Part shown: positions 34,701 through 47,668 of the stretch, one piece after another
Numbering within the stretch: position 1 is the first letter of the stretch
Layout: the number at the start of each line of letters is the position of its first letter
Assembly: GCA_001600175.1 (NCBI GenBank)
Contig: BCJC01000001.1
Location: forward strand, 1,072,065 to 1,136,064
Source: Erythrobasidium yunnanense
Lineage: Eukaryota > Basidiomycota > Cystobasidiomycetes > Erythrobasidiales > Erythrobasidiaceae
Direction: 5' to 3'
Length of the DNA: 64,000 nt
Position numbers and translations under genes: made by a program
Notes under the pieces: model-generated
Database searches by the model: none
What the model saw: the letters and a program-made list of their open reading frames with translations, nothing else
Told to the model about the DNA's origin: nothing

Positions 34701-36372
34701 TAACTCGGCAAGCAGAAGAGTACCTCCGCCACATGTGCTAGCGCTCCATTGTCAGTTCTTCGCGGCACTCATACTGCTGCATCGACCTTTCATACCGGCT
34801 CCTGGGCAAGACAAGACAAAGACCGCTTTTCCTTCCCATTCTATCTGTACGACAGGCGCTACGGCCATCACGAAGTGGGTTTCCTCCACCATCGATCACT
34901 TCTGTAAGCATTGACTGATGTCACGATCGTAGTATCATCGCAGTCTACAGCAAGACATACACTCTTCGGCAGTCCATTCCCATGCTTACGTACTACATCT
35001 TCAGCGCAAGTATCATGCATGTCTATAACTCCACCTACGACGAAGCTCTCGCACCTAGCGCAAAGATCCATCTTGTGAAGTGCATGAAAGCGCTCCAAGA
35101 GATGCATGTAACTTGGGCTAGCGCAAGTCGACAATGCGAGCTGCTACTTGGAATAGTCGATTTACGAGACGTAGACGCTTCGGAATCGAGGTCGAATAGC
35201 AGGATGAATAATGATGAGTCGCAGCAGAGTCGCAAGAGACAAGCAGAGACGCAGGAAGTGGACTCTAGATCGGGATCGGGTAACGCTACGCCTTCGGCAT
35301 CGTTCTATCAGCTTCCAGACAATAGGAGGACCGCGTCATCGACCTCTGCCTCCGGAGCAAGCGGCGCAGGAAGCTCGCAGAATCGATCATCATCCCAGTC
35401 TGGATACGGTGCAAAACCCAAAAGATCCGCTGGTATGAACGTCAGGAGTCGGCACAACTCAGTCACTGCTGCTGGGCTTCGCAAAGATGGCTCCACGCCT
35501 GATTCCAGGATCGCAGCTTCTGCTTTCCAGGCACCACCGGGCGCCTCGGCTTCGTCAGGTCATGGCCTGAGCACATCCGTACCGCTCGCAGACTTTACTT
35601 TCCAATCTCCTTCAGCACACTTTATGGGTTTGCCAAGTACTGCCGAGATACCCACCACATCTTCGATGTTCAACACCTCTAGCATCTTCGATCTTTCCCA
35701 AGGCTTCCAAACAGGTACTTCACCCTCCTTCCCATCGATCAACATAGGCAATCTTCCCACTCCGTCTACCTTTACGACCTCTCTTCCACAAGCTTCCCAT
35801 ATCTCAGCTTTCGCTCAGGAGCCGCATCACAGCTTTGATATACTCAATCTATCATCAGGCTTGTTCGGCGGCGAGTCGAATGATCAAGACATGGCTCCCT
35901 CTGCTTCCGCTCAGCAGAATAACTTCTTCAGCCAGGATGACGGCTCTACAGCAAGCCAGGACCTTTTTGCAAGCATGGGTCTGCCTAGTCCTCCCGCACC
36001 TTCCAACACCAACAATACAACAGGTAGCACCTATACAAACCTGTCGGACTTCCTCATGGATCCCTTCTGGCAAAATCTACAAGCTCAGCAGGACGCGGGT
36101 CACGCTGCTAGATTAGCAGGCGCAGAATCCGAAATGAATTCTGCTGGAATGTCGGACATGAACAGCGGCATGGATTTCTCAAACATGCAATCGAATGCTT
36201 TCTTCAGCTTGTGAGCCTAGGCAAATCGCCTAGCGGAATTTGACTTGCATCAATGCTAACGTCGGAATATTCCAGGTCTCCCCTTGGCGAGCCGTCTCCT
36301 GACTCGTGGTCTGCTTTTCAAGGCCAGAATATGAACATGATGCAAGATCCGCCTGAGTCACAACAACAATAG
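31782..36372 (+). CDS. Zn(II)2Cys6 fungal transcription factor
   Basis: Seven exons (31782-32083, 32152-32259, 32342-32455, 32522-34256, 34318-34903, 34944-36210, 36276-36372) give 1402 residues. After a Ser/Ala/Gln-rich start, the zinc cluster reads KACDACRKAKCKCTRN, then CMNCKANSIDCTFLG. It is followed by RGPPKGYIEAIENR, a linker and dimerisation helix. The middle has the fungal_trans regulatory domain (HLLELYWIFVHPHIPLLYR, AYIGRPMAIFERDYD). The tail is Ser/Asn/Gln-rich and looks activating. Correct cluster spacing (Cx2Cx6C) needs a GC-AG intron after 32083 (AA|GCGAGT); a GT donor at 32087 breaks the frame. It may regulate the adjacent acetate kinase, by position only. Confidence 0.88.
33355..33386. 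repeat. CAA/CAG microsatellite encoding polyglutamine
   Basis: A (CAA)n-(CAG) run inside the Zn2Cys6 gene encodes about nine consecutive Gln. It is likely length-variable between strains. Confidence 0.75.
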
Positions 36373-36484
36373 CGATGACCTCCTTCGACTCAATCTCATC
36401 AATCCAATGAAGAAATGTACAAAGTACCGCGTGTTTTTATGCAGATATGCTCTTCTTGCCCATCAACATTGAATCTTTGTTAAT

Positions 36485-38617
<2,133 letters not shown>

Positions 38618-38718
38618 GGTAAAGTCGGACCGGGCTAGAGGAGCGAGACATGAAGCTGGTTAAGTCCTCTGTGAACCATTGTCCAGCACTATTACGATAT
38701 TAAAGGAATAAAATGCTA

Positions 38719-41366
38719 CTACAAGCCAACCCAGCTACTCCGTCCAGCAGGATTATGTAGCTTCGTCTGGCCTATCTTCAGCCGGACGATACCCTCCATA
38801 CTATGCGTCCTTTGCAGATCCATCATAAAGCCCGTACTTGAAAGACTATCGTTCCCGATATAAGGTGAAGGTATCGGTAAGCCAGCTGTATCCAAGACAG
38901 GCGACATATGCGCGGACATCTGGCTTGTAGACCGACTGTCCATTGGCGAGCTGGCGCGCTGCCGCCTTGATGCTAGAGCTCCGTTGCTCGTAGCCGCGCT
39001 TGTCGTTGTATGTACTGATGAGGCGTGCGTAGGAGATGGAGCCATCGTATGTGCTGGAAGGGGCAGATATACATCCGCTGCCCATTCGAACCAGACTCGC
39101 CGCTTGGTTCCATCAACGAGGCGGAAGAGATGTGCATCCAGCTCACACCGCGGCGGCAGGTATAAGGGTTCCTGCATGGCATCGTCAATATTTGCTGAAA
39201 TCTGACAGGCAGCACAGAACTCACCTTGAAGGGGAAGTAGAGCGGGAACCATGAGAGCATATTTGGATCCATACGTTCCGGATGTATAGATATCCCAATA
39301 TCATTATATAGCTGCGCCTCAAAGTACCCTGCAAAGCCATGGCATATGCCTCCGTTCGGAATATGGAAGGTAACATGTGCCGTCCTTGCATTATGGTGAT
39401 TCGTGAGCGGCAGGCCTGTAGCTTCGTCATATACAATATCATTTCGAGGATGGTCGAAACCCCAGCATTCTGCGTATTTCGCCCAGTTTTCGCGGCCGCC
39501 TTGTTCGGACAATATGCTGTGCGCTTGAAACATGACGACGTAGGGTTGTTCAGGGTATTTGGAGTCGGTGGAATTGCTGACATCGGAATGAAGCTTGGAA
39601 GAAGCGACGGGAGCGAGGTAGGAGGTGTATGAAGATGGTATGCTGATGCCGCCCGGTGATAGTGTCCGCATCACGCCGTCCAGACACCTGTAAGCAAACT
39701 CGTCAGCTTAAAATAGCTGAATCGAATAATGAGTCGCTTACTCTGGAGACAGCTCATTATCGCCGAAGGACCCCAGAAGTTCGCTGACGATGATATCCGC
39801 TTGCACAGACGGCTTGAAGCCCCTCATGTCCGAAAAGACTAGGTCCACCGCATCTCCCCATTCCACAGCTTTCCTCTCTTGCAGAATCACAAATGCATTC
39901 GGGTTCTTCTCGACCGCCGTGAGCGATATCGGCTTATCTGCGCGCTGCGCAGCTCGTATACAGCCTTCTACTAGAGGTCCTCGTCCTGCTCCGCATACGA
40001 AGATCACGGTCGGCCGCCCACCTGGTTGTGCACGGTCCATAAGTGCTCGGTATACAGCTTCTTCATACTGCCGATACTTGACAGGATCTCGCTCGAAGCC
40101 TTCGTAGGTATCGTTTTCGAGGTCGTCCATCAGCGGTTGGAGGGGAGCTTGCAGGTAGTCCATGTATGACCCGGCAAACTGTTCAAGCGGGTCTGATATT
40201 GGACTTTTTCGTTCGAGGAATCGTAGGCTACAAGGAGAGGTCTGGTCAGGATCAGGCCAGAGCGGTTGAGCAGGTACGACTCACTAGCTAGCATAGGCTT
40301 CTGGCCCTCCTGCAGTGTGTACACCACGATGGGTGCCAGAAAGAATGATAGTAGGCCTATACTTCCATATCCCTCGAAAGAAAGATTGGCATGTTTTGCT
40401 CAGAACCGGGTATCCTTTTGCGTTCGACAAGTACGCAGAGGCGGGAAGAAAGACGAATCGAAGGGGTTCTGCATGCCAACGCTGTGTGACGGCTGAAGGT
40501 GGTAAGGGTGTCGCCAGATCGAGCGTGACTGACAAGCGAGGGTTATAGCTGCACATTGAGCGTATCGTATTCCACATGTCCCACGTCTTGCTGCCCATAC
40601 CGGTATACGTGTCATTTGGATCGCTGATCGGTATCCGTATCGATAATTGCAAGAAGCCAGGCGTCTGCAAGATATCGGCGACGCAGCGGGCGTAGTCTGT
40701 GATATATTCCATGTTTCGCGGAGCAGGTAGAATGAGAGTCTGAAGGTGAAGATGTGTTGCGTAGGCTATCTCTTGCCGTAATGCGAGTTCGCTATCGAAT
40801 CGAATGCCTTCAACATGGCTGTCAAGCTCGATCCAGTCTGAAGCCAGCCCAACCATCGAAAGAACTTCCTCTGCACATGCGCTGCGTCAGTCATATTTCC
40901 TGTATGACTGGAAAGCCCACTTACCAGACCGCGTAGCATTGACTTCACCTCTCCTGAAAGCACCAGCTAATCTCCATAACTCTGCTTCTTTCGCGCGCTG
41001 AGCGTTTTCCAGCATATCCTCCGTCATATCTTGAGTACTCTCATACTGAATAGCCAGCATCTTGCTACTACTCGTTGCGACCGGACCAGGAGCACTCGCA
41101 ACGCATAGCGACTCCCATCTCTGTTGCCAGTTTCCATTCGTCAACGGCGCGCATATCAGTTCAAACTCTGAATCTTCGTTGAGATGCTGCTGAGCTAGAC
41201 GCTGCAGAGGTGTCGGGGCGCTTGGACGAGGAGGACCATATCCAACGACGGGTTCGCTTTCTTGCTGCGCGTTCGCACTGGTAGAAGCTGATGTCTGACC
41301 AATGGGAATCTCATCTTGCGCTACGTGTAGAGCCAGAGTGCTCCTGTAGCTGCCATATTGTTCCAT
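38719..41366 (-). CDS. PRMT5: Protein arginine methyltransferase 5 (Hsl7/Skb1)
   Basis: Makes symmetric dimethylarginine on histones, Sm proteins and cell-cycle regulators. Five exons (41366-40925, 40870-40285, 40227-39742, 39687-39225, 39171-38719) close in frame to 809 residues. A TIM-barrel-like N-terminal half is followed by YLQAPLQPLMDDLEN and the SAM-binding VCGAGRGPLVEG (about 422). SELLGSFGDNELSPECLDG carries the two catalytic glutamates, and SIPSSYTSYLAPVASSKL follows. The beta-barrel end RRVWFEW and LHNPAGRSSWVGL is split by about 85 Ser/Thr/Pro-rich residues (about 700-784), an insertion animal PRMT5 lacks. It shares a 562-bp divergent upstream region with the esterase gene. Confidence 0.93.
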
Positions 41367-41928
41367 CTCGGTCGCGATAATTTCAGAATTTCAAGAGCTT
41401 CTTCACGCCAACTCGCAAGAAACGGTCGCAAGATGACCAGGACGAGCTAGAGAGGGAAAGGATGAGATGTTGTTAGCTGCCAGCAGCGTCGTCGGCGACT
41501 CGTCGCGTTTGAAGGACTTCAAAAGCAACGGAAAAGAAGCAAACGGCGAGGGAGCGAGAAAGCCAGTGAAGCCAGCTGCCATCATCATCCTTACATCCAT
41601 GAAACAACGATGAAGATCTAGAAGATAAACCTGGCCTGCATTCATGGACATTGTTGACTGCGATTGAAGCTGTTCCCGCTTGCATGAACTGAACAAATGT
41701 CGAGTACATCCCGTTCTGCCAGCTCGGATACACGACGACATACTTGTACATCATCTCTTTGACGAGTCTGGCGTGTTCTCGTCCTGCTGGCGTCCGAGCT
41801 GTGCTGGGTGGGTCCTGCAAACAAATGACATAAGTAGGGCGTCCAAGCGCAAGTGGAAGCGCATGATAAAGAACGCAAACTCCTTCTCTTCCTTCTCTTT
41901 CTCTCCCTCCATCTTATCTCGTTTGACA
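41367..41928. promoter_or_regulatory. Divergent promoter region, PRMT5 / secreted esterase
   Basis: 562 bp between opposing start codons. A pyrimidine-rich tract (TCTCTTCCTTCTCTTTCTC) lies at about 41881-41905, just before the esterase ATG. Long frames here carry no family signal. Confidence 0.45.
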
Positions 41929-43211
41929 ATGTTACTGCGACTTACGACTTTCGCGCTCTTCGCTGTTACGGCTGCAAGTCCAGTGCTGGTCCAACGACAA
42001 ACATACCCAACTGTTCCTGCTCCTGCCGTACTCGCACCTGGACAGGATACAACAGACCCAAAGGCTTTCCTGCTGTACAATGCGGACCAGACGTAAGCTT
42101 GTACGTCTATATTTCGCATTCACTGGCTGACCAGAATTTGCAGAAACTACCCATTTACCGTATGCTCTACGTTGCAGGACATCGTCCGCGTCAGCTAAGA
42201 GGCAGGATTGCATCTATACAGGTCCATCAACCCGACCGCACTACTCGCAACCTACCACCTCTCGAAGGACCGCTTCCCCTGATATTCTCCCTCACTGGCT
42301 CAGGCAGTAGAGGTAGCGCAGATGAGGCCGTCAAGGTACGTCTCATATTTTCTCGACCCTGCGATAGCTCTAGTGTGCTTTGTTCAACAGCTTTCAAGCT
42401 GGGACGGAGTTGGCCGCCAGATTGCCAAGTACAACGGCGGCAACGATACTACCAATAGCAGATTGGCAGCTGAGGAGTTCCTGACTGTCATACCGATCCA
42501 CCCAGACGATACAGCTCAGAATGAGGCAACATGGGACGTGACTGCTCTTGCTACCGTTCTAGGCCAAGTCCTGGCAACCTTCGACATCGATCCTAAGCGG
42601 GTAAGCTTTATCCGATATCGAAGACGATCTGAGCTGAGTTATCGTCTCTTCTGCAGATCTACCTCCGTGAGCAACTAGTCTAAAGCGAATGCAATGAATT
42701 CCTCATGCTTCTGATCCACAGAGGGCTACTCCATGGGAGCATGGGGCGGTTTCAACATGCTTTTCGCTCATCCAGACCTCTTCGCTGCCGCGATCCTGTT
42801 CAGTGGCTCGACGGGCGCCACCATATCAGAGATGAAGAAACTAGACGGTAATTCTATTCGCGTCTACCATGGCTCGCTAGATCGAGTAAACCTAATTCAG
42901 CAGATCGCTACTGCTCAGTACAATTGGGTAAGCCCGCTTCCTATGCAATTAGGTATAGCTGACAGGGACGACAGTATTCGGCGAACGGCCCATCCAGCAT
43001 CGTAGACCGTACTATGAAGACAATAGGACCCATCCCCGGCGCCGATCACGGAGTCATGACATGGCTACCTTTTGAAGATGAGATCGATACGGACGGATAT
43101 CCAGGCGCTCTGCCTTGGCTAGTCACGCAGATCAAGCCCGAAGCAGGTGGGTCTTCGCCAATATCAGCCTGAGTCTGATAGTATACTGACTTGAACCTAG
43201 GTGTACTGTAG
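41929..43211 (+). CDS. Secreted alpha/beta-hydrolase (esterase/depolymerase-like)
   Basis: Eight exons (41929-42092, 42144-42159, 42222-42335, 42391-42600, 42657-42666, 42722-42927, 42975-43146, 43201-43211) close exactly to 300 residues. Three coding exons are only 16, 10 and 11 nt. A signal peptide (MLLRLTTFALFAVTAASPVL) starts it. NYPFTVHQPDRTTRNLPP and LPLIFSLTGSGSRG form the early strands. QGYSMGAWGGFNM, assembled across the 10-nt exon, is the nucleophile elbow with Ser in GYSMG. GADHGVMTW supplies the likely catalytic His. The layout matches secreted feruloyl-esterase/PHB-depolymerase-like hydrolases. The substrate is unknown. Confidence 0.83.
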
Positions 43212-43321
43212 AGCGTAGTCGTGCATAGCCCTAGTCGAATACACGAAGGCCGCCAAGACGTCTGAAGAACAAAATTCTGTAGATCTACATCCAAGCTGAA
43301 CGCAGTCCAAGAGACGGCTCT

Positions 43322-43788
43322 TCATCCCCATTCAACAAACACGCGGTCGTACTTGCTTGAAACTTCGTCGTTGAACTTGTCGACATACTCGAAGACATTC
43401 CATCTGATATGTGCGTCTACTGCAAACCACCTCAGTGCTTGAACGTCATTCGGGTTTTTGAAGCTACTGATGGCAAAGATCCGGAGGAGCGTTCCGTCTT
43501 CGCAGATCACACTTTTGCTGATCCAGCTGATGTTCACTATTTTGTAAGTAGACTGCGTCGTCGCCGTTCGGGGAAGGCTGGGCGAAAGTCGTGCGTCAAG
43601 GCTCGACATTGCGCTGCAGAGAAGCTGACCTACTTTTTGGCCTCTTTGTCCCTCTTACTGTGGCCGAATGTCTTCTTGGATAGCGTCGAGGCTGCGGAGC
43701 CTCTGCGCTTGGGAGCATTACTGACTGTTGCTTCGGCCGACACGCTTGAGCGAGCTGATCCTGGGGCTTAGGCTTGCACTGATGGCAT
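43322..43788 (-). pseudogene. D-family protein, decayed copy (D-psi)
   Basis: Minus-strand copy of the D family downstream of D1. The start at 43788 gives MPSVQA, then TAA at 43770-43768 as codon 7. The same frame continues PGSARSSVSAEATVSNAP and KRRGSAASTLSKKTFG, matching SRRGSVSSRLSTKSFSG of D2. The domain exon reads KSVICEDGTLLRIF, SSFKNPNDVQALRW and SSKYDRVFVEWG, aligning with the D domain. No normal GT-AG intron joins the two parts cleanly. Similarity plus the early stop indicates a dead gene. An undetected upstream exon is the alternative. Confidence 0.6.
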
Positions 43789-44159
43789 GCTTGTTGACAG
43801 TAATTCTTGGGCTCCGTGTAATGACTATCTAGGTGCTTCAATGAGGACTCCTTGATGGCAATCGTGAAAAGCGGGACCAACCTTCACACAAGGCTCATTA
43901 ACGTTTAGGGGACTTGGAAGACCATTGTTTCGCTCTTTAAAGGAAAGCATGGTCTGTCTGCAAAGGTCGCCGTCAAAAGATGCTTCGATTGTCAGCAGCA
44001 TTGTAAGCTTCAAAGCAGCAGACTCTCCGTTGGCATACGAAAGCTTTTTGCAAAGAGCGAAGTACACGCCGCATAGGCCAGCGTGCCTGGCTTACACCAA
44101 CACAAATATCGCACAGTCATGCTCAATGAAGCCGCAGCAGCTCATATCAACGCATTTGC
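43789..44159. other. Spacer between D-psi and D1
   Basis: 371 bp. An 80-residue minus-strand frame (43825-44067, MYFALCKKLSYANGES) has no similarity I recognise, and I do not call it. Confidence 0.35.
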
Positions 44160-44799
44160 TTAACGAGGGCCGTGTCTGTGTTTGTGTTCTGACTTCACGA
44201 TGCGGTATCCCAGGGAGGGCCTTCCTTCGGCATCCTGAAAGACGCAGTTGTAGTTTCTCTTGAAGAGAATAAGCCGATTCTGATGGCGAGTGAAGAAAGG
44301 ATCGGTGCGAGAAGAAGCATCTGATGCCAGGTCTTTCAGTGTTGTGACATCTTCGGACTCCTTGAAGTCAGAGAATCGGAAATTTTTGCCATCGCAGACA
44401 ATTTTCTTAGCAATGGGATCGGGGTTGATGAGCATGTATTCAGACTGCTTTGGCGCAGCTCTGCAATGCAATGAGGGGGATTTGTCAGCCGACGTGTAGC
44501 TTCGTCGCCGAGACGTACACGAATGGGACTCACTCTCCACTCTTTGTAAGTTTCTCTAGCTTAGTTGTTAGTTTGGTTAATTTGTTGTGGAACCGAAGTT
44601 GGGTCTTCTTGTTCTGTAGATCAAGCAAAGTGACTCTTTGCTCGATTGGTCTGTCACTGAAGCTCTTGAATGAGAGGTCGGATGAGACGGAAGACCTGCG
44701 ACTCTCGGCAGCGATGGAAGTTCGACGACTGTCTCCGCTGATCAATGATGCGCCAGAGATGCTTGAGCGCTTAGAGTCGAGTGAAGATTTGTAGTCCAT
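44160..44799 (-). CDS. D-family protein D1 (single domain), function unknown
   Basis: Two exons (44799-44534, 44460-44160) close in frame to 188 residues. The N-terminus is Ser-rich with repeated RRxS sites (DSRRTSIAAESRRSSVSS), like kinase target sites. A short helix follows (LHNKLTKLTTKLEKL style). The C-terminal domain of about 80 residues reads INPDPIAKKIVCDGKNFRF, SDFKESEDVTTLKDLASD and FKRNYNCVFQDAEGRPSLGY. The same domain appears twice in D2. There is no signal peptide or membrane segment, and I recognise no family. Evidence is paralogy and clean splicing. Confidence 0.65.
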
Positions 44800-45241
44800 G
44801 TTGGTCCTTGTGGCTGCTTTTCCTGGCTTGCGATAGTTGCGGCTTGATGATTCCTCTTTCGCTCGAAGCTTGGAGCAGAGGCAAGAGAGGTGAGCAGGAT
44901 CTCCAGAGCAGTAGAGGGCTCAGCATGGCCTTTGTGAGCTTGGTTCAAGGGGTCGCTTGAAAGGCGGAATCGAAAGCATAGTCTGGGGAATTTGTCGGTT
45001 GTTGGTCTTCACCGGCTATGCATTCAGACCGCGTTGTAGACTGCCTCTTTCGTGCAAGGCCGTAAGCACGACGAGCCATTTAAGGCTCTGATAGACTCGC
45101 AACCGAAGTCTTTCTCATGCTTTGTGATATATCGCTGTCGATCCTCAACGCAGAAGTTACGCCTTTACGCAGATTCGCTGAGCTCACTGATTCTCAGGAT
45201 CTATGTGCCCGTGTCTATCGGCGGTCTCCATGTGCCTTCGT
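44800..45241. other. Spacer between D1 and D2
   Basis: 442 bp with no supported gene. It contains the D1 promoter side. Confidence 0.4.
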
Positions 45242-46148
45242 CTAGCCACGAAACCCTAGAAACGGTTCTCCTCGTGCGCTGAGATAGACATAGCCATATG
45301 TTTTTGCGAAAGCATCCATTTTGTCTCGGTACGTATCGGTAGAGCCAGTTGGGCGAAAGACCCTGGCAGATAATGACAGATCGTTCAAAATCCTACTGTC
45401 GAGGGGATTGTCCTCGAAATCACGGAAAGAAAAGGTTTTGCCATCGCACACTATTCTGTTGGAGATGGGATCGGGCGCGTATATCGTGTACCTGTATCGT
45501 ATGTTTGCAGATGAATTGCTATTGACGAGTTGGCATTAGCATGGATGCAGGTGTTAGGAGCTGGGTGAGCTTTACGTACGAGTCTCCTTCGGCTTTTACC
45601 AATGTGAGCGTTCCCTCAGCGTTGATCCGGACACTGTCGTAGGTTTGGGCGAATTCGGCAAGCGAATCGCGAAAGACGCCGACCCCAGACCCCCCCTTGG
45701 ACAGCGAGTATAGTGCTAGTCTCCGCAACACTTCTCTATCTCGAGGAACCTGGAATTGGCACAAGGCAAAACTATTTCCCTCGCAGATCAGCTTTTCAGC
45801 AAAAGGATCGTACCCATAAATGGTGTGGCCAGGTCGATGTACCCTGATGGCAAAGGACATCAGTACATGAGCAAGCATGCAGAGTTACACTTTAGCTGCT
45901 TACGACTTTGGTTTATTCGGCTTTCGAAGACGTTCGTATATGCGGCTCTGATTCCTTAGTAGCTGATTGTCGGCGGCCTTTGATCGCTCGGCTTCTGGGA
46001 GGCCGCTGAAGCTCTTTGTAGAGAGCCTTGATGACACTGAGCCCCTGCGACTGTCGCTTGCAGGGAACCGACTGTCGCTGTTCATGCTTGTCGATGATGC
46101 AGCAGATAAGCTCGAGCGAGCCGATCTGGTTTGGGTGTTCTTGTTCAT
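45242..46148 (-). CDS. D-family protein D2 (two tandem D domains), function unknown
   Basis: Three exons (46148-45904, 45843-45580, 45491-45242) join in frame to 252 residues. Exon 1 is the Ser-rich N-terminus (SDSRRGSVSSRLSTKSFSG, then NQSRIYERLRKPNKPK). Exon 2 encodes the first domain: IYGYDPFAEKLICEGNSF, CQFQVPRDREVLRRLAL, FAQTYDSVRINAEGTLTL. Exon 3 encodes a second copy: IYAPDPISNRIVCDGKTFSF, RDFEDNPLDSRILNDLSL, FAKTYGYVYLSARGEPFLGF. Each domain occupies one exon, so an exon duplication is likely. If the second intron (45579-45492) is not spliced, a one-domain protein with a short tail results. Confidence 0.65.
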
Positions 46149-46593
46149 TTTACGTATCTCATCTACTTCAACGGGCTTGCGGAGGTAGTAAGTAATAACT
46201 TTGTATTCGCTGTGGTAATTGGAGCAGAAGCAAGACAGGTCAGCGAGCGCGGGAGACTATCTGCTCGAAACTCACAAACAGCAAAGGTTGAACAAACCCA
46301 TGTGAGCTGGCTTAAAGGATCGTCTTGAAAAGTGAGGCGAAAGGTGACATGAAGGGCGGACTGAAAGGCTTTGAATGCAGACGATTGTCAGAGTCGGCAC
46401 ATTGCTTGCTGCTGAGCATCGGTAGACACTCCTAGTACTCGCAGTGTGCATAGAATATCTATGCCGGTTTAGTAAATCCTCGGTCCAAGGCTTGATGTCA
46501 CAGGATCATTTGCTTGCGCGGTTGTTGGCTGACAACATAGTCTTGTCCAAGCTTTACAGCGACGCTTCACCAGCTGCATGATAGTCCGAACCT
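46149..46593. other. Spacer between D and C arrays
   Basis: 445 bp with no supported gene. It marks the border between the D and C families. Confidence 0.4.
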
Positions 46594-47075
46594 TCACCAG
46601 TAGTGTGCAGCCCATTCGGCCCAAGTCTGATTACGCTTGCGATCGGCCGCTCGTAGCCAGTTTGGGTTTGTGAAGCCATTGTCGAGATACTGCGGCGGCA
46701 TGTCATGGTGCGGCTTGATACGTTTAGGGTGTGGCTTATTTGGCGCGAGGTACGCAAAGCTGGGCCTTGCCTCGGATGCGATGTCCATCAAGATGCGGGT
46801 CTTGCTTGCCAAACGCTCTTCGAACGCGTCGATCTCTTGCTCGCTCAGCGCCGAAGCCTTGAATCTGTTGATGTACTGGTAACCACTCGTCGAGTTCCAT
46901 TTGACGATGTAGATGGGATCCCCATTGTTCGGGCGCTTGCTGATTTTGCAGGAGCGGAGGACCTGTTGCAGGCCATATGAGCGGGCCGTCTATCGTGTTT
47001 ATGCTATTGAGCGACAGGGATAGCCTTACTCACCTTCTCGGACTTCTTGACTTTGACTGGCTGTAAGCTTGACAT
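46594..47075 (-). CDS. C-family protein C1, function unknown
   Basis: Two exons (47075-47034, 46962-46594) join in phase 0 to 136 residues. Exon 1 encodes only MSSLQPVKVKKSEK. Exon 2 starts VLRSCKISKRPNNGDPIYIV, then KWNSTSGYQYINRFKASAL, a helix, and a basic Pro/His linker. The family end is NPNWLRAADRKRNQTWAEWA. The Y-I-V-K-W pattern with following aromatic residues faintly resembles a chromo or SH3-like barrel. That is only an impression. It is small, basic and without a signal peptide, so nuclear or cytosolic. I do not recognise the family. Confidence 0.62.
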
Positions 47076-47200
47076 CTTGCGGTGAGGGCCGTGACTAGAA
47101 GATACTCAGCAACGTTACAGCTTTGGCTTGTGGCACTTCTGGAGCATGCGTAGTGGCAGGTCAGCGAGAGTTGGTATGTGTAAGATAGCCATGAAAGCCA

Positions 47201-47512
47201 TCACACAGCTTTACGTAGCCTTGAAGGGGGTTTTGTAAAAGGGAAAGACGAGCAGGAGCTTCGACAGAGTGCATGGTAGGCCGATGAGTAGGCGAATTGT
47301 CGAGATGTTGCTTCTGCCAAACCAAGACGAGTAGAACTAAGCGGCTCCATCGCTGAATCTACCGGCTCGACCTGAGCATCGTCCATCCAGGACACGATGT
47401 AAGGCAATCCGTGAGTGCAAGCTTCCACTAAACGAGGATGTACTGGATACTCACTTGAGGCTATACCCGATGTTCTGGTTCGGAGCTGAGCATACTGTCC
47501 ATGACCAAATCG
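47201..47512 (-). pseudogene. C-family decayed copy C-d1
   Basis: A frame with GLPYIVSWMDDAQVEP aligns with the IYIVKW region of C1, but the NPNWLRAA end is missing. An upstream ATGCTCAGCTCCGAACC resembles the start region of C-d2 (ATGTGCTCAGCTTCCGG). No intron joins the parts in frame. A remnant is likely, though a diverged short gene is possible. Confidence 0.35.
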
Positions 47513-47668
47513 TTGGTGAGTCAGTCAGACATGTATGTCAGTTCACAGCGGTTTGGCGACCAGGGTGCATCTTACAGCACGATACGTCTGCTTTTTGGAG
47601 TGAAAATACAAAGCAGGTTAGATAAGCTAAGGAGAGCAAATCTTGTTTGGCAATCAGCTCTTTGATGA

